From positions 1 through 17,901 of the forward strand of contig PJAB01001046.1 in the NCBI GenBank assembly GCA_002887195.1: a stretch of 17,901 nt of DNA, given 5' to 3'. Source of the stretch: Chrysochromulina parva (lineage: Eukaryota; Haptophyta; Prymnesiales; Chrysochromulinaceae). Below are positions 1-9,000 of this stretch, piece after piece; positions within the stretch are counted from its first letter, which is position 1, and every line of letters starts with the position of its first letter. Made by a program: the position numbers and the translations under genes. The notes under the pieces were generated by a model, which did not search any database, was not told the origin of the DNA, and saw nothing but the letters and a program-made list of their open reading frames with translations.

Positions 1-2
1 AG

Positions 3-320
3 CAGCGCGCGCTCCTCAAGCAGCGTACCAAGGCGCGGCGCGAGCGCGAACACGACGACTCCGAGGCCGATGATGCTGGCTTCCAATCCGCCGACGATGG
101 CATGCTGGTCTCGCCGAGGGAGAGCGCGGACTCTGAATCGGACGGCACGTCGGGCGAGGTGGCGGCGCTCGGCCGCTCGAATACCACGCTCGGCCGCCGC
201 TCGAATAGCAGCTGGCGTGAAGCTGCTGGGCGTGAATACGGCAGCGACGGGTACCGCTTCGGCGACGGCACGCGCCTGGCCGTCCGCAAGCTCACAGAGA
301 CCATCGTCAAGCCGTACTGA
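3..320 (+). CDS. Unrecognised protein, C-terminal end (partial at left edge)
   Basis: Frame 3 is open from the first bases of the window to a TGA at 318-320, giving about 105 residues. The translation starts with a basic, helix-prone stretch (KQRTKARREREH), passes into an acidic and Ser-rich linker (DDSEADDAG, SADSESDGTSGE), and ends in LAVRKLTETIVKPY. This composition is typical of a charged, disordered tail of a nuclear or regulatory protein, but no domain is recognisable. I prefer this frame to the overlapping frame 1, whose translation is Arg/Ala-rich in the way GC-rich shadow frames are. The start lies left of the window. The gene converges on the menH-menC gene. Function unknown; that it is coding at all is moderately likely. 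Confidence 0.5.
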   Translation, partial: QRALLKQRTKARREREHDDSEADDAGFQSADDGMLVSPRESADSESDGTSGEVAALGRSNTTLGRRSNSSWREAAGREYGSDGYRFGDGTRLAVRKLTETIVKPY

Positions 321-806
321 AACTCGGATGCGCGTGCCAGAGTCGTTACCGCGCGCACATGCGATGTCAAGTAGTGGCTCTTGTCAAGTGGCTCGTCCTC
401 GCGTCGTGTAGAGTGGATCTGCGTCTGGTGAAGATGCACGTCATGCACGGCACAAGGAATGTGTTCTGTGATTAACGTCGATGATTAACGTAATATGTGG
501 GAAGACCCAGGGCGGGTCCTGTGAACGGAAGCACTGGCAATTTCTGCGCTCGGGTCGTGACGAGTGACCGGTTGCATGCGGCTCCGAATTGCGAAATGAT
601 CCGGGGATGACGACAGTGGCCACGGAGCGGGCTCTGGCTGCGGAGCCTTAGTTATTCCCGGATACCGTACGCTCGGCGTGGACCTGGTCGAGACGCGAGA
701 CCCTCATCTCTGGATCTCAAGGCAGCGGACGCGCGCGGCTCCGCTGTGGGGCGCGGGCGGGACGCGATTGGGCGCTTTTGAGACTGAACTTCTTGACAAA
801 ATGTAA
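321..806. other. Convergent intergenic region / 3' UTRs
   Basis: This stretch separates the stop of the left partial gene (+) from the stop of the menH-menC gene (-). It is less GC-rich than its surroundings and has no convincing reading frame. A short direct repeat, GATTAACGT, occurs at 470-478 and 483-491. It presumably holds both 3' UTRs and polyadenylation sites, but I could not pick out a clear polyadenylation signal. Confidence 0.5.
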
Positions 807-3512
807 TCAAACATTACGACTTGCGTGTGACCCCTCGTCCAGAGCCTCCAAGTCCGTCCTCGAGTGCAGCGCATCGGCTGTAGCATCGAGCGCAGCTTGG
901 AGCTTGGACACATCGACCAGGTCACCGATGACGGCCGCCGCAAAGCTCGGATGCAGCACGTCACTTTGCAGCCGCTCAAAGGTGGAGAGCCCGTGAGCAG
1001 TGCTGGCTCCCCCCACAACAGCCGCCAGCATGGCGACGTGTGCGAGTGCGACGCCCGATTCGAAAGCTGAGGTCAAGACCACGCCCTTGCCAAGTGCGCT
1101 AGCCTCGGCAGCCAAGCGGGCACTCACCTCCATCCCGCCGAGGATTGTCGGCTTGAGCACGATCGCTGCACAGCTCACGTGACTCAGGCGCGACCGAAGC
1201 GCCTCGACGGCTCCTCCTCCTCCTCCTCCACGAGCGTCGTCTCGAGCGTCCTCCTCGTGGTCCTCCTCGCTCGCACCCTGCGACGCTGCCCGCGGCCTCG
1301 TAGGCGACACCAACTGCACAGCCGCGGGCAGCACACTCTCATCCAGTGCGTGGCGCAGCCCGTAGGCCGCATGCAACCCAGGCAGCGACGCCTCGAGCGA
1401 CGGCCCCAGCGGCTCTTCGCAGAATTCAAGGGCGTCTGGCGGCCAGTCCGCCTCACGATCGGCCTCACAATCGGCCGCACGATCGGTGGCGCGACTCGCG
1501 AGCCACTGCTGCCTCAAGTGTACGCAAAAGACGCCGGCCTGGGCCACGTTCCACGCCTGGTTCGCATCGAGTCGAAGGCGTAGCCCGAGCGATGTACATC
1601 CGATGAGCAGCTGGCAGATGCGCTTGGCATCCTCGACGGGGTCAGTGCCCCCCACCTTCACCTTCCACGTGCGCATGCGATAGGCCGAGGCGCTTCCTTC
1701 GGGAGATGCCACAGCAGCAACCGGGAGCTCATGCGGCTCATGCCACTGAGCCTCTTCGGGAGATGCCACGAAAGCAACCGGGAGCTCTTCGGGCTCATGC
1801 CACTGAGCCTCTTCGGGAGATGCCACAAAAGCAACCGGGAGTTCTTCGGGCTCATGCCACTGAGCCTCTTCAGGAGATACCACAAAAGCAACCGGGAGCT
1901 CTTCGGGCTCATGCCACTGAGCCTCTTTGGGAGATGCCACAAAAGCAACCGGGAGCTCTTCGGGCTCATGCCACTCTTCGGGAGATGCCACAAAAGCAAC
2001 CGAGAGCTTCGCCGCAGCACTTGCCTCCGCCGCTGCCTCGAGCTCGCTCGATTCGCCTCGGCCGAGCAACCCGTTGATGCGTACGTGGGAGTGCCACGCG
2101 GCCTGCCGATGGTGCGCATAGAGTTGTGCGATGCTCGTCGCCTGTGTCGCACGCGCGAGCACATGCAAGATCGCCATCTCCAGAGCGCACCGGACGCTGG
2201 GGAGGAGGGGTGTCGACGTTTGGGGGAGAAGAGCGGTGAGCCAGGCGGCTAAGGTGCCATCGAGCTGCGCGAGCGAGAGAGGGAGGCTGCGGCCTGCAAG
2301 CCACGGTGCGATCGTGCGCATCTGCTCAGTAGCCGCCTCGAAGTCCTCGGTGTGGAAACCTGGCAGAGGGCACAGCTCTCCTATGCCGCACACGCTCCGG
2401 CCGTCCTCGGTAGACCCGCTGAGCAACAGCAGGCAGCCCTCGCGCTGTGTGAGCGGTGGACCTCTCGCGAGCGGCAGAGGGGCTGTCAGTGGCAGCCGGA
2501 ACGGCAGCATGCGTGCATGCGAGGTCAGCCGGACTGCGTGCATCGTCGTCCTTTGGAGCTGTGACGGCTGCGGCGGCGGCGGCGGCGGCAGCTGCCCCTC
2601 TGCGGCCTTGGGCTGGGCCGTTGGAACCGCCGACTCTGGCAGCTGCTGCAGGAAGGTGAGGCACAGGTCGATGGTCGATTGCGCATCCTCGGTGAGCAGC
2701 GCATGGCCCACGTGCGGCACGATGGCCACTTGCAAGTGGGCAGGATCTCCTCGTGCCCCCGAGCCGTCTGGATCCAACGAATCTCGACGAATCTCGGATC
2801 TCCTCCTCGAGAGCTCACGGGCCACCTTGGTGTAAGTCGCGTCCTCTCCACCAGCTACGAAGAGCACCGGGAGCGGAGGCGCGCTGAGCCAGTCCCAGTA
2901 GCTCGGCTGGCAGCCCACGCTCTCACGCTCAAGGACGGCGGCGCGGTCCGCAGCACGCGCTCCGTCGCAGCGTCGGCTGAGCATCTCGTCAAAGGCGGGA
3001 TGAGCGCGCAGGTGGCGGCCCCACAGAGGTAGTGCATACCACTCGTCGCGAAGCCACGCGGCAAATGTCAGCGGCGGCATCGAGCGCAGGCGCTTGGCCA
3101 GGCGAGCGTCGTGCGCAAGCCTTTCCCGTCGCTCGGCCTCGTCGTCCATGCCCGGGTTGCCGCTCAGGATGATGAGGCCAGAAATCAGCCAGCCCTGCGC
3201 CTGCAAACGCGCGGCGGCGAGCTGAATTGCCAAGCGGCCGCCCATCGAGTAGCCAATCAGAACAACCTCACGGTTTGGAGTAGCCACTTCGATCGTCGCA
3301 ATCACGGCGTCAAGAGCAGCGACAGACGTCACGCCGAGATGGGCGCTGTCGCCATGGCCCGGAAGATCGAGGCTTACGCAGTCCATGAGTGAACTGAGAG
3401 CATGGCGAAGCTGCTCGAAGTCACGGCGGTCGCCGAACATGCCATGTAAGAGCACGGCGGTGCGCCTTGCAACGTTTGGATCGCCGTGCGTGCAACACGT
3501 GTGGGCCAGCAT
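807..3512 (-). CDS. menH-menC: MenH-MenC fusion: SHCHC synthase + o-succinylbenzoate synthase (phylloquinone pathway)
   Basis: A continuous frame of 901 residues from the first in-frame ATG (3510-3512); TGA at 807-809. Residues about 15-295 are an alpha/beta hydrolase of MenH type: oxyanion segment LLHGMFGD, nucleophile elbow GYSMGG (Ser89, codon 3246-3248), acid Asp224 in GGED, and His270 in HVGH. After a Pro-rich linker (about 305-320), residues 330-885 are an enolase-superfamily MenC: Lys-x-Lys in WKVKVGG (Lys617/619), metal ligands Asp649 (LDANQ), Glu700 (CEEPL) and Asp724 (LDES), and base Lys787 (LKPT). Known family roles: MenH makes SHCHC from SEPHCHC, and MenC dehydrates SHCHC to o-succinylbenzoate, so the fusion joins consecutive steps of phylloquinone/menaquinone synthesis. 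The ATG leaves no room for a plastid transit peptide, and the frame stays open upstream to a likely 3' splice site, so upstream exons are probable. A repeat array interrupts the MenC barrel. Confidence 0.88.
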   Translation of the reverse strand: MLAHTCCTHGDPNVARRTAVLLHGMFGDRRDFEQLRHALSSLMDCVSLDLPGHGDSAHLGVTSVAALDAVIATIEVATPNREVVLIGYSMGGRLAIQLAAARLQAQGWLISGLIILSGNPGMDDEAERRERLAHDARLAKRLRSMPPLTFAAWLRDEWYALPLWGRHLRAHPAFDEMLSRRCDGARAADRAAVLERESVGCQPSYWDWLSAPPLPVLFVAGGEDATYTKVARELSRRRSEIRRDSLDPDGSGARGDPAHLQVAIVPHVGHALLTEDAQSTIDLCLTFLQQLPESAVPTAQPKAAEGQLPPPPPPQPSQLQRTTMHAVRLTSHARMLPFRLPLTAPLPLARGPPLTQREGCLLLLSGSTEDGRSVCGIGELCPLPGFHTEDFEAATEQMRTIAPWLAGRSLPLSLAQLDGTLAAWLTALLPQTSTPLLPSVRCALEMAILHVLARATQATSIAQLYAHHRQAAWHSHVRINGLLGRGESSELEAAAEASAAAKLSVAFVASPEEWHEPEELPVAFVASPKEAQWHEPEELPVAFVVSPEEAQWHEPEELPVAFVASPEEAQWHEPEELPVAFVASPEEAQWHEPHELPVAAVASPEGSASAYRMRTWKVKVGGTDPVEDAKRICQLLIGCTSLGLRLRLDANQAWNVAQAGVFCVHLRQQWLASRATDRAADCEADREADWPPDALEFCEEPLGPSLEASLPGLHAAYGLRHALDESVLPAAVQLVSPTRPRAASQGASEEDHEEDARDDARGGGGGGAVEALRSRLSHVSCAAIVLKPTILGGMEVSARLAAEASALGKGVVLTSAFESGVALAHVAMLAAVVGGASTAHGLSTFERLQSDVLHPSFAAAVIGDLVDVSKLQAALDATADALHSRTDLEALDEGSHASRNV
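1704..2003 (-). repeat. In-frame 57-bp tandem repeat within MenC coding sequence
   Basis: Five to six tandem copies of a 57-bp unit encode a 19-residue repeat, consensus PVAFVASPEEAQWHEPEEL (residues about 504-603 of the fusion). The first copy lacks two residues and the last is degenerate (PVAAVASPEG). All copies keep the frame and lack stops. The array lies between the N-terminal capping domain (ending near RINGLLGRGE) and the barrel strand carrying the catalytic Lys-x-Lys motif, a place where ordinary MenC has only a short connection. It is acidic with one Trp per unit. Because the unit is a multiple of three and there is no sense-strand stop, I read it as translated rather than as an intron. 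Confidence 0.85.
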
Positions 3513-3596
3513 TGCTCCTCGAGGGGGTGTGGACCCACGCACGCGAGCACGAGGGCGCCGACGCAGATCGCGTCTGTCTGCCGCGATCTCGGACAA

Positions 3597-3662
3597 AAGG
3601 CAAGTTTCCTCTCATATAGGTAAGGGGGAAGGGGGGGAAGGGGGAGAAGGGGGGGGAAGCTG
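3597..3662 (-). other. Probable 3' splice site and pyrimidine tract upstream of menH-menC
   Basis: On the coding (-) strand, a long C/T tract (complement of the G/A-rich stretch at about 3622-3660) is followed by CTTACCTATATGAGAG at 3624-3609. An AG at 3610-3609 would open an exon at 3608 in phase 0 with the menH frame (ETCLLSEIA...). The in-frame TGA just upstream (around 3614) would then be intronic. This suggests that menH-menC has at least one upstream exon, perhaps encoding plastid targeting. No MenD- or MenF-like sequence was seen in the next 2.4 kb upstream. Confidence 0.45.
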
Positions 3663-4101
3663 TCGAGCGGCGACGCGAGGGAGTAGCAAGCTCTCGGGGA
3701 AGACCGGGATCAGCATGTTCCGCACTTGCAGCCATAACGTGCCAGACCGCCCGGGCTCATAGTAGTAGCCTATCAGAGCAGGTGTCTGGCGCACATACAT
3801 TCCCACGCCCACTCTAGCGCTCACTTGCGCGACAAGCCCTTGCGGCGCTGCTTCTTGTTGGGGCAGTAAACTTGGTCGCGTGTTTGACCGGCAGACCACA
3901 ATGTCATCTCGGGCAGGGTTCGCGTACGGCCGACTCCCTTCGGGGCCACGAATTGGAATCCCACCACTAGCCATTCCACCGCACGCGTCTCGATGGCAAG
4001 TGGGATCATGTTACGCATGGGCGCGATGGTATCCCCTTGTCCATTGCCCACGTTGGATTCCTTCGCGGGCACGCCGTAGTTACCTGTTGAGGCACTAAAG
4101 G

Positions 4102-4147
4102 GCGGCTGAGATTTTTGGCCGGAGCACACCCCAAACATAATGGATCT
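4102..4147 (+). repeat. Left arm of 46-bp perfect inverted repeat
   Basis: Bases 4102-4147 are the exact reverse complement of 4835-4880 as far as I can check by eye, with a 687-bp spacer. On the (-) strand this arm encodes RSIMFGVCSGQKSQP within the PHD-finger gene remnant. Confidence 0.85.
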
Positions 4148-4834
4148 CTCCGTGTGCCGGACAGGGCCGTGCTGGAAGACCGTGCCCAGTTGCTCTGTCG
4201 CGTCATTCTTCTTGATGAACGCGGCAATCGCGCGAGCGGATGCCGCCAGAGCATCGGCCGCCGCTGCCGCTGCCAGGTGCTGCTGCATATGCTCCAATGA
4301 CACCACAAGCGAAGCATCCACTGCGCGAGCGGCATTTTGGAGCTCGGTTTTGATCTTGCCCAAATCGTTATCCAACTTCGCCTGGCTCTCTTCTCCCATG
4401 GCCTCGAAAACGTAGCACGGATAGACCCTATCTTCGACAACGTAGTAGGCCACTCCCACGACCCTCGCTAGGACCTCCGCCGCCGCTCGAGTCTCCCTCG
4501 CCTCCACCGCCTCCGCCACCACCGCCGTCGTGGTCACGTCTTCTCTGCTGCCGCTTGGGCGTCGCAGGGCCATTGCGGGTTGGTCCCCGCTTGGCACCGC
4601 TGTGCAGGCCATCGTCACGCACGCCCTCGTCGGTCTCCCCAGATGAGGCCATTCGTGCACACCACGCACAGAACCAGTCTCCGACGCGGGAATTTGGGTT
4701 AGCGGCGGGCTGCAGCAGTAGGTGTGACAGGCGGCATGGCATCCTTCCTTGCCGCCCTCGCAGAGCAACATGTTCCTTCCGTCCATTGTTAACTTGCAGG
4801 CGAAGCATGCTTCACCGCCTCGATCGTCATCGTC

Positions 4835-4880
4835 AGATCCATTATGTTTGGGGTGTGCTCCGGCCAAAAATCTCAGCCGC
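4835..4880 (-). repeat. Right arm of 46-bp perfect inverted repeat
   Basis: Partner of 4102-4147. On the (-) strand this arm encodes RLRFLAGAHPKHNGS, so both arms lie in the same open frame but specify unrelated peptides. A transcript covering both would form a perfect 46-bp stem with the PHD-finger segment in the loop. Confidence 0.85.
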
Positions 4881-5124
4881 ACCTCTTCCTCTTCCGTTTC
4901 ATCGGGTCCGCGCTCATGGCATTCTCCGTGGCCGTTCTCGCCCGACAGCCCCAATGGACAGCCCGTTCTCGTCCGATCGTTCTCTCTCGTTTTCGTCCGA
5001 TGATTCGCTCTCGTTCTCATCAGACCGCCCGCTCTCGTCCGTTGTCGCCCCCTCTGAGCCTCCGGAAGGTCCCGACGGGCCACTTCCGTTACAGGCGACA
5101 TCCCCACCCTCAGCGCCTTCGGCC

Positions 5125-5272
5125 CCGCCGGTGCCGTCATCAGCACGACTCCTCTTTTGTAGTCGTGTGACGGGACCATGTTCATTGGCAGGTCCGCACC
5201 GCCGGTGCCGTCATCAGCACGACTCCTCTTTTGTAGTCGTGTGACGGGACCATGTTCATTGGCAGGTCCGCA
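5125..5272. repeat. Perfect 74-bp tandem duplication
   Basis: Two head-to-tail copies, 5125-5198 and 5199-5272, appear identical. Since 74 is not a multiple of three, the copies are read in different frames on the (-) strand (ADLPMNMVPSHDYKRG versus CGPANEHGPVTRLQKR), which splits an otherwise continuous frame. The unit contains AG|GT on the (+) strand (GGCAG|GTCCG) but none on the (-) strand. Identity of the copies implies a recent event or an assembly artefact. Confidence 0.9.
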
Positions 5273-5335
5273 GCGCTTGGAACCGACGGCGCATGTGCTG
5301 GCCCAGCATTCCACCAACAACGCAGTTGCGAGTTG

Positions 5336-5636
5336 GTGAGGCTGTCGGCTGCGTCCACACCCGCGTCGGCCTCAGAATGGCAAGCCCCGGCGAGTCCAGC
5401 ATGGCGCCAGAGGAGGTTGCCCAGCTGGAAGCCCTTCTCGCCCCCGCGGTAGAACATGCGCGCCAACGAGCGCACCTCGATGCGTTGAATGTCCGCTGGG
5501 CTCATCTGCCTCGAACCCCAGCCCCAGATGGCGGCCGAGTTTTTGATGTGCCGGAGCATGGTGAGGCTGCAGTGAGGCTGTCGGCTGCGTCCGCTCGCGG
5601 TCGGCCTCAGAATGGCAAGCCCCGGCGAGTCCAGCA
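5336..5636. repeat. Pair of 65/66-bp direct repeats flanking an exon-like segment
   Basis: Bases 5336-5401 and 5572-5636 are near-identical direct repeats that differ only around a short central stretch (CACACCCGCG versus CGCTCGCGG). The 170 bp between them encode, on the (-) strand, the most protein-like part of this region (LRHIKNSAAIWGWGS, RIEVRSLARMFYRGGE). The two repeats are translated in different frames, so one copy is probably intronic or a duplication scar. Confidence 0.75.
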
Positions 5637-5742
5637 AGGGCGAATCCGAGGTAGTACGTGCTCTCGCCTTATGCATTTGTGAGCCAAAGCGGAGCGGGTC
5701 CTGAGCGCCAAAGTACTTGTAGAGCTCGAGGGCGCAAATCAT

Positions 5743-6056
5743 CGCGCTTTTTCTGTGCTATGCAATTGCGCTATGCACCGATCCAAAAGGCCCGGCGCAC
5801 CCGTCACAGCATAAGCAAGCCGCTCACACCTGTCTGGCCATTGTGTCTGGCGCTGTGGCCATCTTTCGAGTACCTCGCCGCTATTTGGCTCAGAAAGGCA
5901 TGGTTCTGCCTACACCTGCGCACGCAGCTACCGCGACACACTGCGGTGCGTCCTCCCAACTTTTTTCAATGCGTCCTCGAGTCGTGAGTGCCCCCTATTC
6001 ACAGCCAAAGGTTAGTTCGACCAAGAGAAAGTCGGGTCGCGTTTCGTCGCGCCGCG
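5743..6056. promoter_or_regulatory. Divergent spacer / probable 5' region of DNMT5
   Basis: About 310 bp separates the ATG of the (-) strand PHD-finger remnant from the DNMT5 ATG. It is less GC-rich than the genes. The octamer GCTATGCA occurs twice, at 5757-5764 and 5770-5777, around CAATTG. No TATA box or other core promoter element is convincing. The frame upstream of the DNMT5 ATG is closed by TGA at 5985-5987, so this stretch either holds the DNMT5 promoter and 5' UTR or hides a short upstream exon. Confidence 0.35.
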
Positions 6057-9000
6057 ATGCTCGAGCCTTCGGCGCTGGCGCGGCGTTGCGAATTCCTGTG
6101 GGACACGCGGAACCCCAGCAAGTGGTACCGATGCATCATGGCGCCGCTCTCTGCGGATGACAAAATGATTCTCCTCAGGTACGTCAACGAGAATGCGATG
6201 GAAGAGCTCGAACTCTCCGAGGATGAGGAGGAACGCGGGAAGTTGGTTGCTCGCCTGCGTTGTCCGGGCACGCTGGACTGGCGGCCATCCGACGAGAAGA
6301 GGGCACAGGCCATCGCAGCTAGAGAAGGATGGCCATTCGACGAGGCCGATGAGTGGCAGACGTCAGAACATGAATGGATCGGCAGGCGCGTCACCAGGGT
6401 GATAGATGGCATCGAGCTCGACGCGAGGGTGACAAAGTGGATTCCCGCCGACGGCACCGATCCTGCGCTGTGGCATGTGCTCCACGACGATGGCGACGAG
6501 GAGGATCTCGACGAGGCCGAGATGCAGGCGGCGCTGGAAGCCTTTGAGCAGCGCACGAGCAAGCGCAAGGCGCCCTCGTCGTCTAAGGCGACCTCGTCGT
6601 CGAAGGCGGCGTCCCAGCCCAAGAAGCCCAAGGTGGCCCAAGTCGCTGTGACTTCAGCAGCTGAGTCACACCCCGATGACGGTGTGGTCGCCACTGGACG
6701 GCCACGTCGGAAGAGTGCGGATGTCGCCAAGAAACGGATGGGAACCATGGGCGACGATGGCGATGACGACGACGACGACGACAGCAACGATGGCGATGAG
6801 GAGGAGGAGGGCGCGGCACGCAGCCAGCGGAAGCGACGAGTGCCAGCGCGAGCGCCCCAGGGCAAGGGCAAGGCCAAGGGCGGCAAGGCGCGTCCGGCCG
6901 ACAGCGACGAGGAGGATGCGGACGACGCTGAGGAGTACGTCGACTCGGACGACGACGATGGCAAGAGGAAGCGCAAAGGGCGGGGCGGCGGCGGTGGCGG
7001 TGGCGGCAGCGGGCGTAGCGGCGGTGGAGGTGGTTTGCGGGCCCAGAGCGTGGTTGAGTTGGCCAAGGGGGAGCAGGACCTGAGTGACACAGCGGGCTTC
7101 AAGCAAGGCGAGAAGGCACTCACCAGGCACGTGATCGACGACTTTGTCGACACCCTCGGCCATGGTGCGCTTGATGAGGGCGTGGAGAGCCTCGTCACAG
7201 ATCAGGTGAGCGCCGCTGATGGCCACTGATTGCCGCTGATTGCGCTTGATGAGGGCGTGGAGAGCCTCGTCACAGATCAGGTGAGCGCCGCTGATGGCCA
7301 CTGATTGCCGCTGATTGCCACCACAGATGATCACGGATGACCTCTGAGCCCCACTGATTGTCCTATGATTGTCCTGAGTGCCACTCATTGCCACTCGTGT
7401 CCTCATGACGGATCAGTGGTCGCGGCTGATGCCGCTGCTCGAGGCCGCCGTGCGAGAGGGCGATGTGCCGCCCGACCTGAAGCTGCATACGCACTGCTCG
7501 GGCACCGACTGCATCGCGATCGCGCTCGCGGCGGGTGCGAGCCTGGCCCGTCGGAGCGGGCTGCCCCATTTCGCGCCCAAGCACCTGCTCTCGTGTGAGA
7601 ATGAGCCGTTTAAGCAGGCGTACCTGGCGCGCAACTTCCCGGACGTACTGCTCTCGCCAGATGTCTCGCTGCTCGCGGAGACGCCGACGGGCGCGCGCTT
7701 CTCGACTGTGTTCCGAGGAGAGGCGATCGTTCCGCCGTGCGACCTCCTCGTGGGGGGCAGCTCGTGCAAGGACTTTTCGAACCTCAAGATGAAGTACCAC
7801 GTCGGCGGCATCGAGGACGAGGGCACCTCCGGCACCACCTTCCGCGGCATCGTCGAGAACATGTTCAAGGACGGCGCCAACGGACCGAAGCTCGTTCTCC
7901 TCGAGAATGTGGAGTCCGCTCCCTGGCACAAGATGGAAGAGTACATTAACGGGCGTGTGCTCCTCGCCACCATCAACGACAAGCTGCGCGGCTCAGGCAA
8001 GTGCTCCACGAGCGGCGACGCCGACGAGGAGGACGAGGACGCGAGGGGCGGCGCCAAAAAGGGCGCCAAGGCGGAGGAGCTCACATTCAAGCTCGACGGC
8101 TCGGGTGCCTTCTTGAGCGTCGACTCGTCGCCAGCGCACGTGGGCGTGCGCGAGGGTGTGCGGCTCCTCGGCGTGGCAGACGACATCGACGCCAAGGTGC
8201 GCCCGTTTGGCAAGCAGGTGCTCAAGGCGCTCGGGAAGCGGTGTACGCTCTCGCAGCTCGCCAAGGCGGCAGGCCTCGACATGAGCGGCAAGAAGCTCAC
8301 GGGCAAGCGGCTGGCCGAGGTCAAGGCGAGCGGTCGTCACCAGGTGGACCAGTACTACGAGAATACGAGCGTGCTCGTCTTTGAGATGCCGTGCGAGTAC
8401 CGCACGCAGCGCGTCAAGGTGGACACGAAAGAGTTTGGGCTGCCGCAGACGCGCAGCCGCTACTACATGTTTGCGTGGCGCGTCGACGCCTTCCCGGGCG
8501 TGCCCCATCGCGACATTGGCGAGGGGTGGGTCCGACTCGTCGAGGGGCTCAAGGCACCTCTGCTCTATCCAGTCTCCGACTTCCTGCTGAGCGACGACCA
8601 CGACATTGCGCGCCGCTACCGCGACATGCTGCAGGGGCGACCGGGAGAGCAGTTTGCCATGCACAAGGGCAAGGGCGACTTTTACTCGGACACTACCCTG
8701 AAGCAGGTCAAGGGCGAGGAGAGGGGTGTCAAGTCGTACCAGCCTTCGTTCGATCTCGAGGTCAATCTCGGCTTCAAGCAAGGGGCAGGGATCCCCAAGT
8801 TTGCGCGCCCCTTTACCCATTGGGGCCCCAATGGCGTGCTGGCGCTGCGCTCGCCGTACGAGTGGACCGAGTACATTCGGTGCCTCGGCCGGCGCGCCGT
8901 CGACCTGATCGACGCGTGTTCGGTCAAAGTGGCCGAGGCGCATGTGGACGCGCTGCACCAGATGGTCATCTGGGACATTTCGCAGAACATCCACCTGGTG

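Larger units (their letters stand above)
3821..5742 (-). pseudogene. Broken or misassembled PHD-finger gene
   Basis: Protein-like sequence runs along this strand but changes frame several times. It begins at an ATG (5740-5742) with ICALELYKYFGAQDPLRFG, and continues through SPADIQRIEVRSLARMFYRG. At 5125-5272 a 74-bp tandem duplication shifts the frame; with a single copy the upstream frame (stop near 5182) would run straight into the downstream one (to 3821). Further on, a C4HC3 PHD finger is readable: CFAC at 4807-4796, CEGG, then CHAACHTYC, up to PPLTQIP. The closing part, GDWFCAWC (about 4682-4659), lies in another frame. A Gly-rich stretch with KRQQRRR follows in that second frame, then the first frame resumes (EDRVYPCYVFEAMGEESQ). 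The finger class reads histone tails or acts as a cofactor surface. I do not recognise the full protein. Introns or sequencing errors could explain some breaks, but the duplication unit has no sense-strand AG|GT to splice it out. Confidence 0.45.

Noticed and set aside
1704..2003. CRISPR-like array from regularly spaced repeats
   Set aside because: Units are contiguous 57-bp coding repeats without unique spacers, in a eukaryotic gene.
1706..2252. (+) strand frames with tandem repeats over the menC array
   Set aside because: They are the complement of the 57-bp array and continue into sequence without domain character; the (-) frame is the enzyme.
3613..3974. Tyr-containing frame on the (-) strand (ALIGYYYEPGRSGTLW) as an upstream menH exon
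   Set aside because: No donor site or homology that would link it convincingly to the menH exon; left unannotated.
5125..5272. Spliceable 74-bp intron on the (+) strand (AG|GT at both ends)
   Set aside because: The splice signals fit, but the (+) strand around it has only low-complexity Ser/Pro frames, so no gene is supported there.
5999..7198. 399-residue Ser/Pro-rich open frame on the (-) strand of DNMT5 exon 1
   Set aside because: Complement of acidic GAC/GAG and GGC runs gives Ser/Pro strings; no start context or domain.
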